Counted from the first letter of the stretch, positions 34,032 to 44,090 are shown. The stretch is 64,000 bases of DNA from Phaeobacter bryozoorum (GCF_041893525.1 NZ_CP169068.1), one strand, 5' to 3'. Notes: generated from the sequence alone by a model not told the origin. A program made the numbers and translations.

Positions 34032-37000
34032 CTACGGAAGTCCGTGAACCATCTCTTCGAGCATTCGTGGATTACGCTGCGCCTCCGGCATGCTGCTTAC
34101 GATGGCGGGCAAGTTGGTGACGGGGGTAGCGAATGGCAAAAGGCGCAACCAATCGCGTAGCTGATACGCGTCGCTCTGTGTCAGGATCCAAGTCTCCTTC
34201 TCGGCCGCCTCGAAGGTCTCAGCTATGCCGTTGGCCACGAGGTTTATATCGATGTCCTCGCCAGAGAGAACCAGCGACAACAATAAGGCTGCGCGCGCTT
34301 GCCGCGGCGCGAGAGCAATTAGCTTACTGATCGTCGCGGCACGTTGGCCGTCAGGAAGCCGTGCTCCTACAATGCCGAGCGCAACTGCAAGCTTCACTTG
34401 CGCATCTGACGAACCATCGACAATCAATGTCTCGATTGCGCCGAAGATAGCCTCCGCTTCGATAGATGTCGCGGCGGGATCGGTGGCCCGGGCCTCCCGG
34501 CGCGTTTCGACGCGCGAGAAATCTACGCCGATCAGGAACTTCTTGTCGTCTTTGGGTTCATTTGCCTCAGACCACTGGGCAGCCAGCACACGCGCCGCGA
34601 GCTCGCCAAAGTGCTCATCCGTCAGGTATTCACGCATCAGCGCTGCGGTCTCCGGCACATTCATCGCCAAGAACGCTCGTTGGTACTCATGCATGTGTGG
34701 ATGCTGCGCTTCGTGCATAGCGTCGCGATCCTTCCAGCCGCTCGCGGTGGCTTTTTCGCGGAAAACCCGATAGCGATGTAAATTGTCGTCAAGCATTCTC
34801 TTCAAGAGTGGAAGATGCGCGACGGACGGTGCGCGGCTCATCATCGTTGCAATGGTAGCTACGCGCCAGCGCTTCTCATCCCCTCCGGCGAGCATGCGCT
34901 CAGCCCATTCGCACGCCAGCTTGCCGATTCCAGCCAAGGCTTCTTCGCTAAAGGGTCGCGCCCGTTCTTCATCGCCGTTGGTCTCGCGGGAAAACAGCGC
35001 GGCCAGTTGAACGATTTCTTCAATATCGGCATCTGCCGCCCGCGCCTCAATCGCGGCTACCAGATTTGCGCCCGGCGTATGGCCGATGCGGTCGCGCAGA
35101 CCGTGATAGCGATCACCTGCAGCCTGATTGTATTTTCCGCTGGCATCGCGCACGACTTTTCCAGCAGCAAGATACGCGTCGATCAGCCGACCAACAGCGG
35201 TTGGTCCAAGCACTGAGGAGGCAGCTTCAGCGTGGTCGTCGTGGCGGTTTGTCTCTTCGAGGGCAATTTCGAGCAGTTCGTCGTCCTCAAGGGCAAAGCC
35301 GGCGGCGGCAAGAACATTATCCGCGCCGTAGAAGAGCTCGCGGCGTTCGCGCAGGCGACGCAGCAACCCACTAGCGAGAGCCTGGGGATAGCGTTCTCGT
35401 ACTTCGTACAATAGATGCCTATCGCTATCGCGCTTGCGGTCGATCTCCATTTCCGCAACAAACTCAGCAATGTCGGCATCGCATTCATCTCCGCGTGGCG
35501 AGTAGATGAGCGTACGCAGGCGCTCAATGTGCGATATTCCGGCAGCAGTGCGTCTTTCGCGCGCTCGCTCGAGTTCTTGCTGGACAGCGTCGACTGCAAT
35601 GTCGTCGAGGTGACCCTTTCGGGCGAGGATGTCGTAGGTCGCGTCGCCCGCGTCCTCTAGTAAGTCGGCGACGTGACGGTCCGCCCGTCGAAATGACAGC
35701 GCATCGACAACCGTCGCTTTCACTTCCGGCTCGCTGTCACTCCTCGCTATTGCGGTCGCAAGATCGAGGCCGTCAATTCCGCTATTCGATGCGATTTCAT
35801 GCAGTACATGCTTGCGGATTTCCGATGGCAATGAAGCAATCCGCGTAGGCGCGTCACTCCCAAGTACGGAGGGACGAAACTGCTTCGCCGCCCGGAGCGC
35901 GTGCAGGTGCACCTGATCGTCCGCGTGCGTGACAAGTGGCCAAACAAGATCGCTGAATTCCGGCCTGCCGGACGCAATCATGAAACGCACCGCACGATCC
36001 ACCTTGCTTGGCGCGTGCCACTGCTCGGCGAGGCTCCGCATTTCGGTGCCAATCGGTGCCCATACCTCGTCAGTGGCGCGGAATATCATTTCGCCCGCGA
36101 AGACAGGATCGACTTCAAAAGCTGTGCAGATGGCGGCGCTGCATGCGGCCCTATATACGGCGTCCCCGCGTGCGCACCGTTCGATTGCGAACAGAACTGC
36201 TTCTTCCCAAGGCCGCTGATTGAGCACGTCGACCTTAAGTTTTTCGCTTGCTGCCGGATCGCTGACGGCCTGCAGTATCAGTCGCTCGACGTAGTGTGAG
36301 GCGTACCATTCCTGAAATTGCTGGTGCTGAAACGAGTAGCCCGGCGTGTCGCCGGAGCGCGTCAGAACGTGATTGCTGACAAGCGTGTCGAGCAACGTGT
36401 CGGGCTGAGTGGAGATGGTGATTTGTCCGTCGTCCAGCAGAACCCGCGCGGTGTTAGCGACCGATTTGCGCGCGTTGCTGTCCGTGATCGCCGTGTTGGC
36501 CGTTGTCGTTGCAAATACGGCGAGGTTATCCAAATAGTCCTGCTGGAAGCCGAGGGCCACGGCATGAAGCGCAGCCGCACTGCGGGCTTCCTGTTCGTGT
36601 GCGGCAATGAAGCGCCGTAGCACTTCTTCCTTTGTTGTCGGAAAAGGCGTGCCCTCGGGCAGCGAAAGAAGTGCCGTGAGGTAGAGTGGGATGGTCACAA
36701 GATCCCGGACACCCGCTGTCCGCCAAGCCTGATCAACGAGTTGTGCGCCAGCGTCGCCCCGCAAGCCGTGCGCGATCTCCATTTGCTGATCGTCGTCAAG
36801 CGGCAGTAAGTCGACCCTCGTCCCGCTGAACGGAATGTCGAGCGCTTGCTTGCGTGTGGAAATGACAAGACCGAGCTCGGGCAATTCAGCCTTGAGCGCA
36901 GTGATTTGCACGCGGGCGCGTTCACGTGCGGCGGCATCCAGTTCGTTCCAGCCGTCAATAAGCAGAACGACACCGGGGTTCGCCGCGACGGCGTGGAAAT

Positions 37001-37757
37001 CCTGCTCGGAAATTCCGTTGAACGCGGGGCGTTTCAGGATGGATGCGAGCAATGCGACGCCTTCGGTGGACCAATCTCCCAGCGGCACGATAAGCGGCGT
37101 GCCATTGCCGTTTTCCAACAGACCTTCAGCCATCTGAAAAAGAGTTGTCGTCTTTCCCATTCCGGGCGCCGCGACAAGGATAAGGTCATCCAGTTTGGTC
37201 ACCGCGTCGGCAAGTGCGCTCGTACTGAGCGCCTCGTCCACATGCTTCACCTTTAACGTCAGCGTGAGTGCCACTTTCGTGCCTGGCCATTTGGGTGTTC
37301 GACGGAACACGACCAAGTCCGCAGCGGCGGCTTTTTGAAAGCGCGCAGTGATTTCCGAAACGGTCGGCGGCATGGTCGGACCGAAGGGAAGCTTGTCGAT
37401 AACGCTGCGCCACATGTCCTCAGAGTGCTTCTGCTTCCAAGAGTGCAGTAATGCCTCAGTGAAAATGGGATCATCTGAATCAATTGCCTTTGCACAGTCT
37501 TGGCAAAGCCAAATCCCGTTCTCTTGCGATTTCCTTTGTTCGGGCGTCATTTCGGCGCGATAACGGCGCGCACCAACTCCGGGGGCTGCAGCACAGATAT
37601 GAGCGGCAACTCCAATATTCACCTCCTTTGAGCCATTGCTGGTCGGCGCTGACGTCAGCTTCCTGCAACTGGGATTGCTACAATGATACCGGGCTTGCTT
37701 CGCTAGGCGATTCTTGGTCGCCTGAGAAAAGTCGTCCCTGTTGTTACTCTTGGCCAT
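34032..37757 (-). CDS. HNH-like zinc nuclease + NACHT (STAND) ATPase, putative anti-phage effector
   Basis: 1241-residue protein. Residues 20-112 form an HNH-like module: C26, C31, C85 and C88 could bind zinc, H53 sits in VAAHICAAAPG, N80 in QENGIWLC and H105 in LLHSWKQKH. A NACHT ATPase follows, with Walker A APGMGKT (197-203) and Walker B VVLLIDGWNELD (263-274). Residues from about 560 on are long alpha-helical, HEAT-like repeats suited to ligand sensing. This effector-STAND-sensor order is that of bacterial NLR-like defence proteins. The ATG at 37757 lies 28 bp after the upstream gene. The defence role is inference from architecture and location. Confidence 0.82.
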   Translation of the reverse strand: MAKSNNRDDFSQATKNRLAKQARYHCSNPSCRKLTSAPTSNGSKEVNIGVAAHICAAAPGVGARRYRAEMTPEQRKSQENGIWLCQDCAKAIDSDDPIFTEALLHSWKQKHSEDMWRSVIDKLPFGPTMPPTVSEITARFQKAAAADLVVFRRTPKWPGTKVALTLTLKVKHVDEALSTSALADAVTKLDDLILVAAPGMGKTTTLFQMAEGLLENGNGTPLIVPLGDWSTEGVALLASILKRPAFNGISEQDFHAVAANPGVVLLIDGWNELDAAARERARVQITALKAELPELGLVISTRKQALDIPFSGTRVDLLPLDDDQQMEIAHGLRGDAGAQLVDQAWRTAGVRDLVTIPLYLTALLSLPEGTPFPTTKEEVLRRFIAAHEQEARSAAALHAVALGFQQDYLDNLAVFATTTANTAITDSNARKSVANTARVLLDDGQITISTQPDTLLDTLVSNHVLTRSGDTPGYSFQHQQFQEWYASHYVERLILQAVSDPAASEKLKVDVLNQRPWEEAVLFAIERCARGDAVYRAACSAAICTAFEVDPVFAGEMIFRATDEVWAPIGTEMRSLAEQWHAPSKVDRAVRFMIASGRPEFSDLVWPLVTHADDQVHLHALRAAKQFRPSVLGSDAPTRIASLPSEIRKHVLHEIASNSGIDGLDLATAIARSDSEPEVKATVVDALSFRRADRHVADLLEDAGDATYDILARKGHLDDIAVDAVQQELERARERRTAAGISHIERLRTLIYSPRGDECDADIAEFVAEMEIDRKRDSDRHLLYEVRERYPQALASGLLRRLRERRELFYGADNVLAAAGFALEDDELLEIALEETNRHDDHAEAASSVLGPTAVGRLIDAYLAAGKVVRDASGKYNQAAGDRYHGLRDRIGHTPGANLVAAIEARAADADIEEIVQLAALFSRETNGDEERARPFSEEALAGIGKLACEWAERMLAGGDEKRWRVATIATMMSRAPSVAHLPLLKRMLDDNLHRYRVFREKATASGWKDRDAMHEAQHPHMHEYQRAFLAMNVPETAALMREYLTDEHFGELAARVLAAQWSEANEPKDDKKFLIGVDFSRVETRREARATDPAATSIEAEAIFGAIETLIVDGSSDAQVKLAVALGIVGARLPDGQRAATISKLIALAPRQARAALLLSLVLSGEDIDINLVANGIAETFEAAEKETWILTQSDAYQLRDWLRLLPFATPVTNLPAIVSSMPEAQRNPRMLEEMVHGLP

Positions 37758-37785
37758 CGACGGTCTGCTCGGATTTGGTCGTGTG

Positions 37786-40700
37786 TCAACGTTCTATATT
37801 TCGCCCGCCGGTGGATTTGTTGCGGATCTCGGATGAAATCAAAAGCAGAGAAAGATACTCTGCTTCCTCGACGATTTTGCTTAAAGTTCCGCCAATCGCA
37901 GCCTGCGCTTCTGCGGCGAAATCAACGTCCCCAGTTCGCAGATGCTCGATCAATTCGGACACATCCGATTGCAGGGCTTGGTCAAAAGCATTGAGCCGCC
38001 GGGTCAGTTCCTCGTACTTTCTTTCGAAGGCAGCCTCCAAACTCCGACGGGCAGCAATCTCTTCTTCGGGACGAGTCTCATCGCCGAGCCGTTGTTGATC
38101 CATTGCTCCAAGTTCGCTGGCAAGGCTCAGCACCTCCCCAAACATGCTTGCCATAACAGATGGGGCTTGTGGCAATCCGAGTTGTTCAGCCCAGAAGGCA
38201 GCTCCTTCCACGTCGGGAAGGAGGGTCTGGTAACCAGACTTTGCGAGCGACGGGAACGCGATATCCTCAATGTAAGGCATGATTGTCAGGTGGATAGACG
38301 AGTCCATCAATGACCGCACGAGTTCGGCTTGTTCAGCGAGCGTGATCACCGCATCCGCAATGTCGGGCGCAGGTAACAGCGCGAGAACGTCTGCTGGCGG
38401 CCACGGCAGAATACCCTTGGCGTTAGCGCGAAGATGGAACTGTGCGACGATCCCGGTTTCCTCTACCAGGCGCTCAATTTCTGCCTTTCGCTGAGCTAGT
38501 CGTGATTCCCCGGCAGTTTTGGCAGAGAGGGATACGAGCCGAACGGAGTTGCCTACTCGCGCGCCTTTGCCGCGCGCCGACCAAGTTACCGCTGGCGCCT
38601 GCTTCCTTTCATGGGCTTCTCCGGCCAGAACTCGCAACGTCTCCAATAGCGTCTTAAGTCGAGTAAGCACCGGTGGAGGACCGTCGGCGACGAGATGCCA
38701 AGGCTCTTCGGCAATTGCAGTGTCGACATCGGCGATGAGATCGCTCAACCAGGCAATGAATGCACCAGCTTGGTCGGGCAGTATTGCGAACCTCTTGACG
38801 AGATTGACGCTTGCGCTGTGCAGGAGGTTCTGGAACTTGGTGACGGCGGTGTTAGCCTCTCCGTGCCCCGCGCCTGACGCTTCCAATGATGAAACAGCGG
38901 GAGGTGTCAGTGCTTCAGTATCCGCATTCAGTGAGTTCAGCTTGTCGGCGAGGTTGCCGAGTGCATCCTTTCCTCGAAAATGTGCGTCGAAGACCTTCTC
39001 CAAGGTCGGCACAAGGGCATCGAGAATTGCCACGCCTCTGGCAAGATAGTCGCTATAGCTCGGAGCGGCGACGCGGCGGGAAATCAGATCACCCCACCGC
39101 CGATTCCACTGAGGAACTGACGGAGGGGGTAGATTTTCTCGGGGAATCCGCTTTGTTGCGAGCGGCAACTGGGCAAGGCCTGCTAATTCGCCACTTGCAG
39201 TAATAGCGTTGGACACCGCAATGTCAGCCGACGGACACAGTGCCAATATCCGCTCACACAAACTTACAACCGCGTCGTGCGGATTTTTCTGTACAGAGCC
39301 GGCAACGTACCAAAGATCGCAACGGACGATCACTCCATCATCGGCATCTTCGATTGTTACAGGCCCGGCCCAAGCTGTCTCTGCCTGAATCCGTGCGAAC
39401 AGCGCCTCTTGCCCAACCTCGGCGACCCAATCACTGGCGATCTCACGATCCAGGGCGGACAAGGTGCCCATCAGAGACCCCAAGAGATCGAGATTGGCAT
39501 TCAAGAGGCCTTCTGGAGCCTGCATGAGACTCGCCCGCACCGCGGCTGGCAATGGCATTCCGACCAACGCAGCGAGAAGCTCATCTAAGCTCGCCAAATC
39601 CGCTGTCTCGACCAGGACAGACAAGACAGAGGGTGACATACGCTCCATCAACAGGCGGCGAGGGTCGTCTTCCGGCGAACCTTTGATCTGCGGAAGTCGA
39701 TCCGCTGCGGCCTGGACCTCAGGGATGATGCTGAGACCACTCAGATCAATACCCGCAATCCCGAACATTGCGGCGCTTCCGACTTGCGTTCGCGGCAGCG
39801 CACGCACTTCAGGCGTTTCCAGCCATTCGTCGACGCCCAAGGAAACACGGCCTGAACCTAAACCCCGGAGCGCTGAGGCCAGTGCCCGCGCATCCTGTTC
39901 GTCCTTCAAGCGGGCAATCAGGCCATTGAGCACCGTTGGAGCAGGCAAGCGCCGCGCAGATAGCGTGTCCGCGACCAACGGCTCGAGATCAGCGGCGGGC
40001 ACACTCGCGATCGTCCGTTCGAAACTCGTTTCGAGGGTCGGCAATGTTGTCTGGTGCGTGAGCTGCAGCAATTCTTCGGATCGAAGCTGGTGTAGGCCGG
40101 TGACCGCGCCCGGAGCAGGTGAACGAACCAGATGTTCCTGGATGAGGCGCTGTAAGGCGCGTGACAGATCGGCCTCACTGACTGAGAGCGCACGCGCCAA
40201 TCGCGATGCATCGACTTCAGCATTCGCTGTGCCTGCCCAGGCGCCGGATCGCAGAATATCCAGTTCAAGGGAACGCTTCGGATCTGAAACTCTGGCTGCA
40301 ACCTGGTCGGCGAGGAGTTCGTGCATCCTCTGTCCGCGCGTCAGGATATGGACATATTCGAGAAGAAGGCCATCGCTCATCTTCCACGGCTCGTACCAAC
40401 CTGCCCAGTTCGTCTTTTCGGCTTCGCGCAGTTCTCGCCAGAGTCGTTCTGCGAGTTCGTCATCGGGATCGGCGCGTATTTCGGCCGCCCGCGCTCGCTC
40501 TGCAATCAGCGTAACATCTTCTTCCCGGACCGAACCGAGCAGGACGACGCCGGGCACAGACATCGCCTCTTTGAGCAAGGCGCCCCAGCTTTCCGGCCCA
40601 TTCCTGCCGACATCATCCATGACAAAGCCTAAGGGACTGCCTTCTGAAGCGCGAAACGTCCGGATCAACTGGCGCAGAGATGGAATATCCTCCGCGCTCG

Positions 40701-41682
40701 GACGACGGATACGAAACCACCGCACCGTATGGCGCAACGTGTTGGCGACTTCCCACATTAAAGCGGATTTTCCGGCCCCTGACGGCCCGACGATCAACGC
40801 GGCCCGGCGTTGTTCAATACCATCCACCGAAGCCGACCTGCTTCGGGGGCGTTCGGCCACCAAACCTGCCGCGATGTGACCGGGTTCTACATCGACCCCG
40901 AGATAGAAGTTTGGGTCGTTGAGAGGCGTAAGGAAATCTACCGGTTCGCAGACGCCATCCCTGAGGGCGCGTTCGATCGCGTCAATGTCGATAGCGGCCA
41001 AGACATCGCGGATTGACGTTTCGGTGTCGGAGATCGAAACGCCACGATAGTTCTCCGGCGCTAACCGGCCATTTGCGTCTGCCAGAGCACCCACGCGGAC
41101 CAGCAGATCGGCAAAGCACATCTGGGCTGCGATCGGGGCGCAGTTCAATCGATCTACGATCAGGCTGATCGCCCATTCCTGCGGTGAAGTCGCCACGACG
41201 ATTGATGTTTGTGGGAGAAGATCGGAAGCCCCACTGAACTTTGAAAGTCTTGTGCTGATCGGACCTTCGATTGAGCGGACTGCGGGGTGGTCGTTGAGGG
41301 GGTTGAGGCCCGCCACCTCCCGCTCAAGAACGAGTTCCAGTCGCTGCGGCTGCGGTGCGGAGCCAAGCGACCGTTTCCACAGATCTTCTATGTGTCCGGC
41401 CGTCTCGCCTTCTGTATAGTCCCCAAGGTGTTCCCGCCGGCTCTTGACCTGGACAAAGCTCGTTGCTTGGCCACGCAGCTCAATATCGTCGCCACCTTCC
41501 GGGATCACGATGGCGGGCGCTTGCTGACCAGCCCATATTTCTACCGCTAACCAAGCGGACACGGCGTCCTGGTAACGAAAACCCCGGCCTGCATTGGATC
41601 CGGCCCTGGATGCAGCCTTGGCCGGTATGGACGGAGATCCTGAGGCGCTGAGCCTGGTTTTCTTCTTTGTTTTCCGGGCCAA
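37786..41682 (-). CDS. PD-(D/E)XK nuclease (Cap4/DUF4297-like) + STAND ATPase, putative anti-phage effector
   Basis: 1298-residue protein. After a basic head, residues 30-170 look like the dsDNA endonuclease domain found at the N-terminus of Cap4 and Avs proteins: GFRYQDA (34-40), EGGDDIEL (62-69) and FVQVKSR (76-82), giving the D...Q-x-K nuclease core. A P-loop ATPase follows with Walker A GPSGAGKS (299-306) and Walker B GFVMDDVG (352-359). About 800 residues of alpha-helical sequence without recognised domains end the protein. The start is a TTG at 41682, with no better start in frame. First gene of a three-gene operon; divergent from the gene at 41836. Confidence 0.82.
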   Translation of the reverse strand: MARKTKKKTRLSASGSPSIPAKAASRAGSNAGRGFRYQDAVSAWLAVEIWAGQQAPAIVIPEGGDDIELRGQATSFVQVKSRREHLGDYTEGETAGHIEDLWKRSLGSAPQPQRLELVLEREVAGLNPLNDHPAVRSIEGPISTRLSKFSGASDLLPQTSIVVATSPQEWAISLIVDRLNCAPIAAQMCFADLLVRVGALADANGRLAPENYRGVSISDTETSIRDVLAAIDIDAIERALRDGVCEPVDFLTPLNDPNFYLGVDVEPGHIAAGLVAERPRSRSASVDGIEQRRAALIVGPSGAGKSALMWEVANTLRHTVRWFRIRRPSAEDIPSLRQLIRTFRASEGSPLGFVMDDVGRNGPESWGALLKEAMSVPGVVLLGSVREEDVTLIAERARAAEIRADPDDELAERLWRELREAEKTNWAGWYEPWKMSDGLLLEYVHILTRGQRMHELLADQVAARVSDPKRSLELDILRSGAWAGTANAEVDASRLARALSVSEADLSRALQRLIQEHLVRSPAPGAVTGLHQLRSEELLQLTHQTTLPTLETSFERTIASVPAADLEPLVADTLSARRLPAPTVLNGLIARLKDEQDARALASALRGLGSGRVSLGVDEWLETPEVRALPRTQVGSAAMFGIAGIDLSGLSIIPEVQAAADRLPQIKGSPEDDPRRLLMERMSPSVLSVLVETADLASLDELLAALVGMPLPAAVRASLMQAPEGLLNANLDLLGSLMGTLSALDREIASDWVAEVGQEALFARIQAETAWAGPVTIEDADDGVIVRCDLWYVAGSVQKNPHDAVVSLCERILALCPSADIAVSNAITASGELAGLAQLPLATKRIPRENLPPPSVPQWNRRWGDLISRRVAAPSYSDYLARGVAILDALVPTLEKVFDAHFRGKDALGNLADKLNSLNADTEALTPPAVSSLEASGAGHGEANTAVTKFQNLLHSASVNLVKRFAILPDQAGAFIAWLSDLIADVDTAIAEEPWHLVADGPPPVLTRLKTLLETLRVLAGEAHERKQAPAVTWSARGKGARVGNSVRLVSLSAKTAGESRLAQRKAEIERLVEETGIVAQFHLRANAKGILPWPPADVLALLPAPDIADAVITLAEQAELVRSLMDSSIHLTIMPYIEDIAFPSLAKSGYQTLLPDVEGAAFWAEQLGLPQAPSVMASMFGEVLSLASELGAMDQQRLGDETRPEEEIAARRSLEAAFERKYEELTRRLNAFDQALQSDVSELIEHLRTGDVDFAAEAQAAIGGTLSKIVEEAEYLSLLLISSEIRNKSTGGRNIER

Positions 41683-41835
41683 TCAAGTCACCACAAGGTC
41701 ATAATCAATGACCTCAAAACATACAGAATTTGCCCCGGAAGAACAGGTTTTTTGGCAAGTAGCCAGGGCATCTAGTTTCGAGGTAGACTGCATTCGGCGT
41801 TGATATGCGCAAACTGATCGAAGGAGTGGAAACAG

Positions 41836-42330
41836 GTGTTATCGTCGGTCCTTTCGATATTCGGACTTGGGCAAAAACACACTCATGCCGTCAGCGCCAA
41901 GTATTCCGAAGCGACCCAATTGAACGCTGAATTCGAGCTCAACCTCAACAATACGATTGAGCTGCTGAGGTCAGAACAATTACATTTAAGACATCGTATT
42001 GCAGCCATCTGTGAGCATCCAGATGACGAAAGCACCCTTTTAGGTCAGGTCAATCCGCTTATTGAACAATTGATATCGGAAACAGAAGTCGGTCTAACAA
42101 CCTCGCAGAACACTCAGGTTACGATCTCAAATAGCTCCCGCTTTGCTTCAATGCGAAAATGGGATGAGTGTTTGGGTATTCTTCACCGGCAGGTCGCCGC
42201 ACCTCGGCACCAATTCAACCGCGTCGAAAGGGTTATTGGTCAGTTTCATCGTGTACTTGATAATGTTCAACAAGAAGACAAAACACTAGAAGGATTTGAA
42301 GAGAGCACGAAGTCGATTGAATTAGACTAG
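41836..42330 (+). CDS. Hypothetical coiled-coil-type protein, divergent from the defence operon
   Basis: 164 residues from a GTG at 41836 with AAGGAG nine bases upstream. No family recognised. The sequence is strongly helical (LNAEFELNLNNTIELLRSEQLHLRHRI, later FNRVERVIGQFHRVLDNVQQEDK) and contains no membrane segment. Lower GC than the backbone. The 153-bp gap to the STAND operon is shared, so the two could be co-regulated. Whether it belongs to that system is unknown. Confidence 0.65.
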   Translation: MLSSVLSIFGLGQKHTHAVSAKYSEATQLNAEFELNLNNTIELLRSEQLHLRHRIAAICEHPDDESTLLGQVNPLIEQLISETEVGLTTSQNTQVTISNSSRFASMRKWDECLGILHRQVAAPRHQFNRVERVIGQFHRVLDNVQQEDKTLEGFEESTKSIELD

Positions 42331-42563
42331 TCTCCCAAAAATACGAGAAGGCAAGCGCAGTGTCGACCTGCTGGTTCGGATGCTTCCGACGGGAGGCTTG
42401 ACCTTGCTCGTTTCTCGACGAATACTGCCGTTGGCCTGACGCGTAGGCCGGTGTGCCCGCCATGCGAAGCAAAGCGACGCGATATTGACTTCATTGATAC
42501 CATGCCGTTGGCAGGGTCCGATGAGCAGCGGGCACCTTTTCGGATCCAGCTCGGAAATGGATC

Positions 42564-43712
42564 ATGAAACCGAACTATTCTGTAAAGAAGCTCAAGGAAC
42601 TCTCAAAGCGCTACGCGCGTGCGCAACGGGTGCCATTACACAAAGCACGCGACACTGTCGCAGAGAGGCTAGGGTTCCCTCATTGGAATGATGTGACAAA
42701 GGCGAACAAGGCTGGTTGGAGCCCGACACCGGCGCAACTATCAGACATAGAGAACCTACTCAGGGACACGCTCCCTTGCAGTCAATCTGGGCGACCCGAA
42801 GATGAGCCATATATCGATGCTTCGCTTCTTGGAGAACATGCTCAACACGGCACTCTTGACGGACACGAATACTGGATCTCCGTGTCGCTAGGCGATGTAC
42901 ATATGTACGGGACAGGTTGGCACCTTCATGTGCCAGAGGCACCAAACAGCGCACCGCGTCTAGAGGTAGCCGAGCAGATTGAACATGAGGCTCCAATTTA
43001 CGATGCCCAATTTCAGCAGAAGGCGCTAGAAATTGCAGGCGCAAGGGCAAAACAGGTTCGCGCAGGAATTGCATCAGATTGGCCGAGACGGTCCACCAAA
43101 CCAGATAAAGACGGTCTCGTCCGCCATCCCATAAGCGGAAGCGACTCAGATAAATGGTACTGTCTGCATTGCGATTCATCTATGAGTGGCGAACAAATCG
43201 CCAAGAGCCTTTGGCATTGCCCCAATTGCGACGCGTCCCCCACCGATATCCACGAGAACCCTTGGTGGGTTGAAGATGGTGATGCTGGACCCAAACCAAT
43301 CAGGGACGGGGATAGTCAACGGCGACCTGAACTGGTCGTCGATGTTGCAGACACTCGGCTAAAACTGGAGCTCGACGCCGACAAGATAACACTGCTGATC
43401 CGAAGCGCACTTGTTGAAGATGCCTTAAACGCAACCGAGCGTCTGGGTGCGTTATCTGCAGACATTACTGTACTCGAGGACCATGACGTCTGGATAACTT
43501 TTGATGAGGATCTTTGGCCCGAGCACAAGGAACCGGTGTCGGCCCTCGCGGTTGCCGCTCTTCTAGGAATTAGTGTTGAGCAAGAACTGTGCCTAAGACA
43601 GTTACCCTTTGCGTGGCCGGGATTGGGCGAACATACCTCCAGTACCGCTGAGTACACGAAAATGATGCTCGAAGCGTATGCTAGTCAACGGTCCGACAAA
43701 TCTGTCGACTGA
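42564..43712 (+). CDS. Hypothetical protein with N-terminal helical motif and CxxC zinc ribbon
   Basis: 382 residues; function unknown. The N-terminus (residues 1-50, LKELSKRYARAQRVPLHKARDTVAERLGFPHWNDVTKA) is a motif I have seen at the start of other accessory-genome proteins of unknown role. A four-Cys ribbon, CLHCD ... CPNCD, is near residue 200-225. The rest is soluble alpha/beta. The ATG at 42564 follows GGA-rich sequence (TCGGAAATGGATC). It stands alone between the 164-aa gene and an IS3 copy. The 233-bp gap before it shows nothing. Confidence 0.65.
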   Translation: MKPNYSVKKLKELSKRYARAQRVPLHKARDTVAERLGFPHWNDVTKANKAGWSPTPAQLSDIENLLRDTLPCSQSGRPEDEPYIDASLLGEHAQHGTLDGHEYWISVSLGDVHMYGTGWHLHVPEAPNSAPRLEVAEQIEHEAPIYDAQFQQKALEIAGARAKQVRAGIASDWPRRSTKPDKDGLVRHPISGSDSDKWYCLHCDSSMSGEQIAKSLWHCPNCDASPTDIHENPWWVEDGDAGPKPIRDGDSQRRPELVVDVADTRLKLELDADKITLLIRSALVEDALNATERLGALSADITVLEDHDVWITFDEDLWPEHKEPVSALAVAALLGISVEQELCLRQLPFAWPGLGEHTSSTAEYTKMMLEAYASQRSDKSVD

Positions 43713-43994
43713 CCATTGATCGGGAGAAGGAAGGTTGCGGGCGAGATCTCCGCAGCTTTCCTCGCTGTGCATGTGTTTCTCACCGCTGATACCTCGTTAG
43801 CTTTCAAGAGGAAGTGATGATCGGTAAGAACTTCTGACGGCAAGATGAACGTCTGCTTTGGGGAAGTTGCGGCGCAGCAACTTCAATCAGGACGAAAGAC
43901 TGTTTTGGGCCGTGAGTGTCGGGCAGCGGGAGGCCGGAGGGACCATGCGGTTTGTCTGCTTCAGCAGTTTCGCCACGGCATCTAGAGATGACGG
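43713..43994. other. Gap before the AAA-type gene remnant
   Basis: No gene seen. The last 150 bp resemble repetitive intergenic DNA (CTTCTGACGGCAAGATGAAC at 43831-43850 and a GGCAGCGGGAGGCC stretch). Confidence 0.3.
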
Positions 43995-44090
43995 TCAATT
44001 TGCCAGTTGCTTACAGAAAAAGCCGGCGCGTGTTACAATGTCGGCGCGCGGCAGCTCCGTGATTTTGTATCCGAGGGCGGTGTAGGCCTC
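43995..44090 (-). pseudogene. C-terminal fragment of an AAA_28-type ATPase, cut by the IS3 element
   Basis: Minus-strand frame of 31 codons plus stop abutting the IS3 left end: EAYTALGYKITELPRADIVT then RAGFFCKQLAN. The pattern Y-x-x-L-G-Y-x-(I/L)-x-(E/L)-(L/V)-P-R-x-x-(V)-x-x-R-x-x-F is the typical C-terminus of AAA_28 (YhhX/NadR-like predicted ATPase) proteins. The rest of the gene is not on the far side of the IS, so it was lost. Confidence 0.55.

Noticed and set aside
39464..40879. 471-codon plus-strand frame opposite the 1298-aa STAND gene
   Set aside because: Ser/Arg-rich antisense of the real gene; the minus-strand protein has nuclease and Walker motifs.
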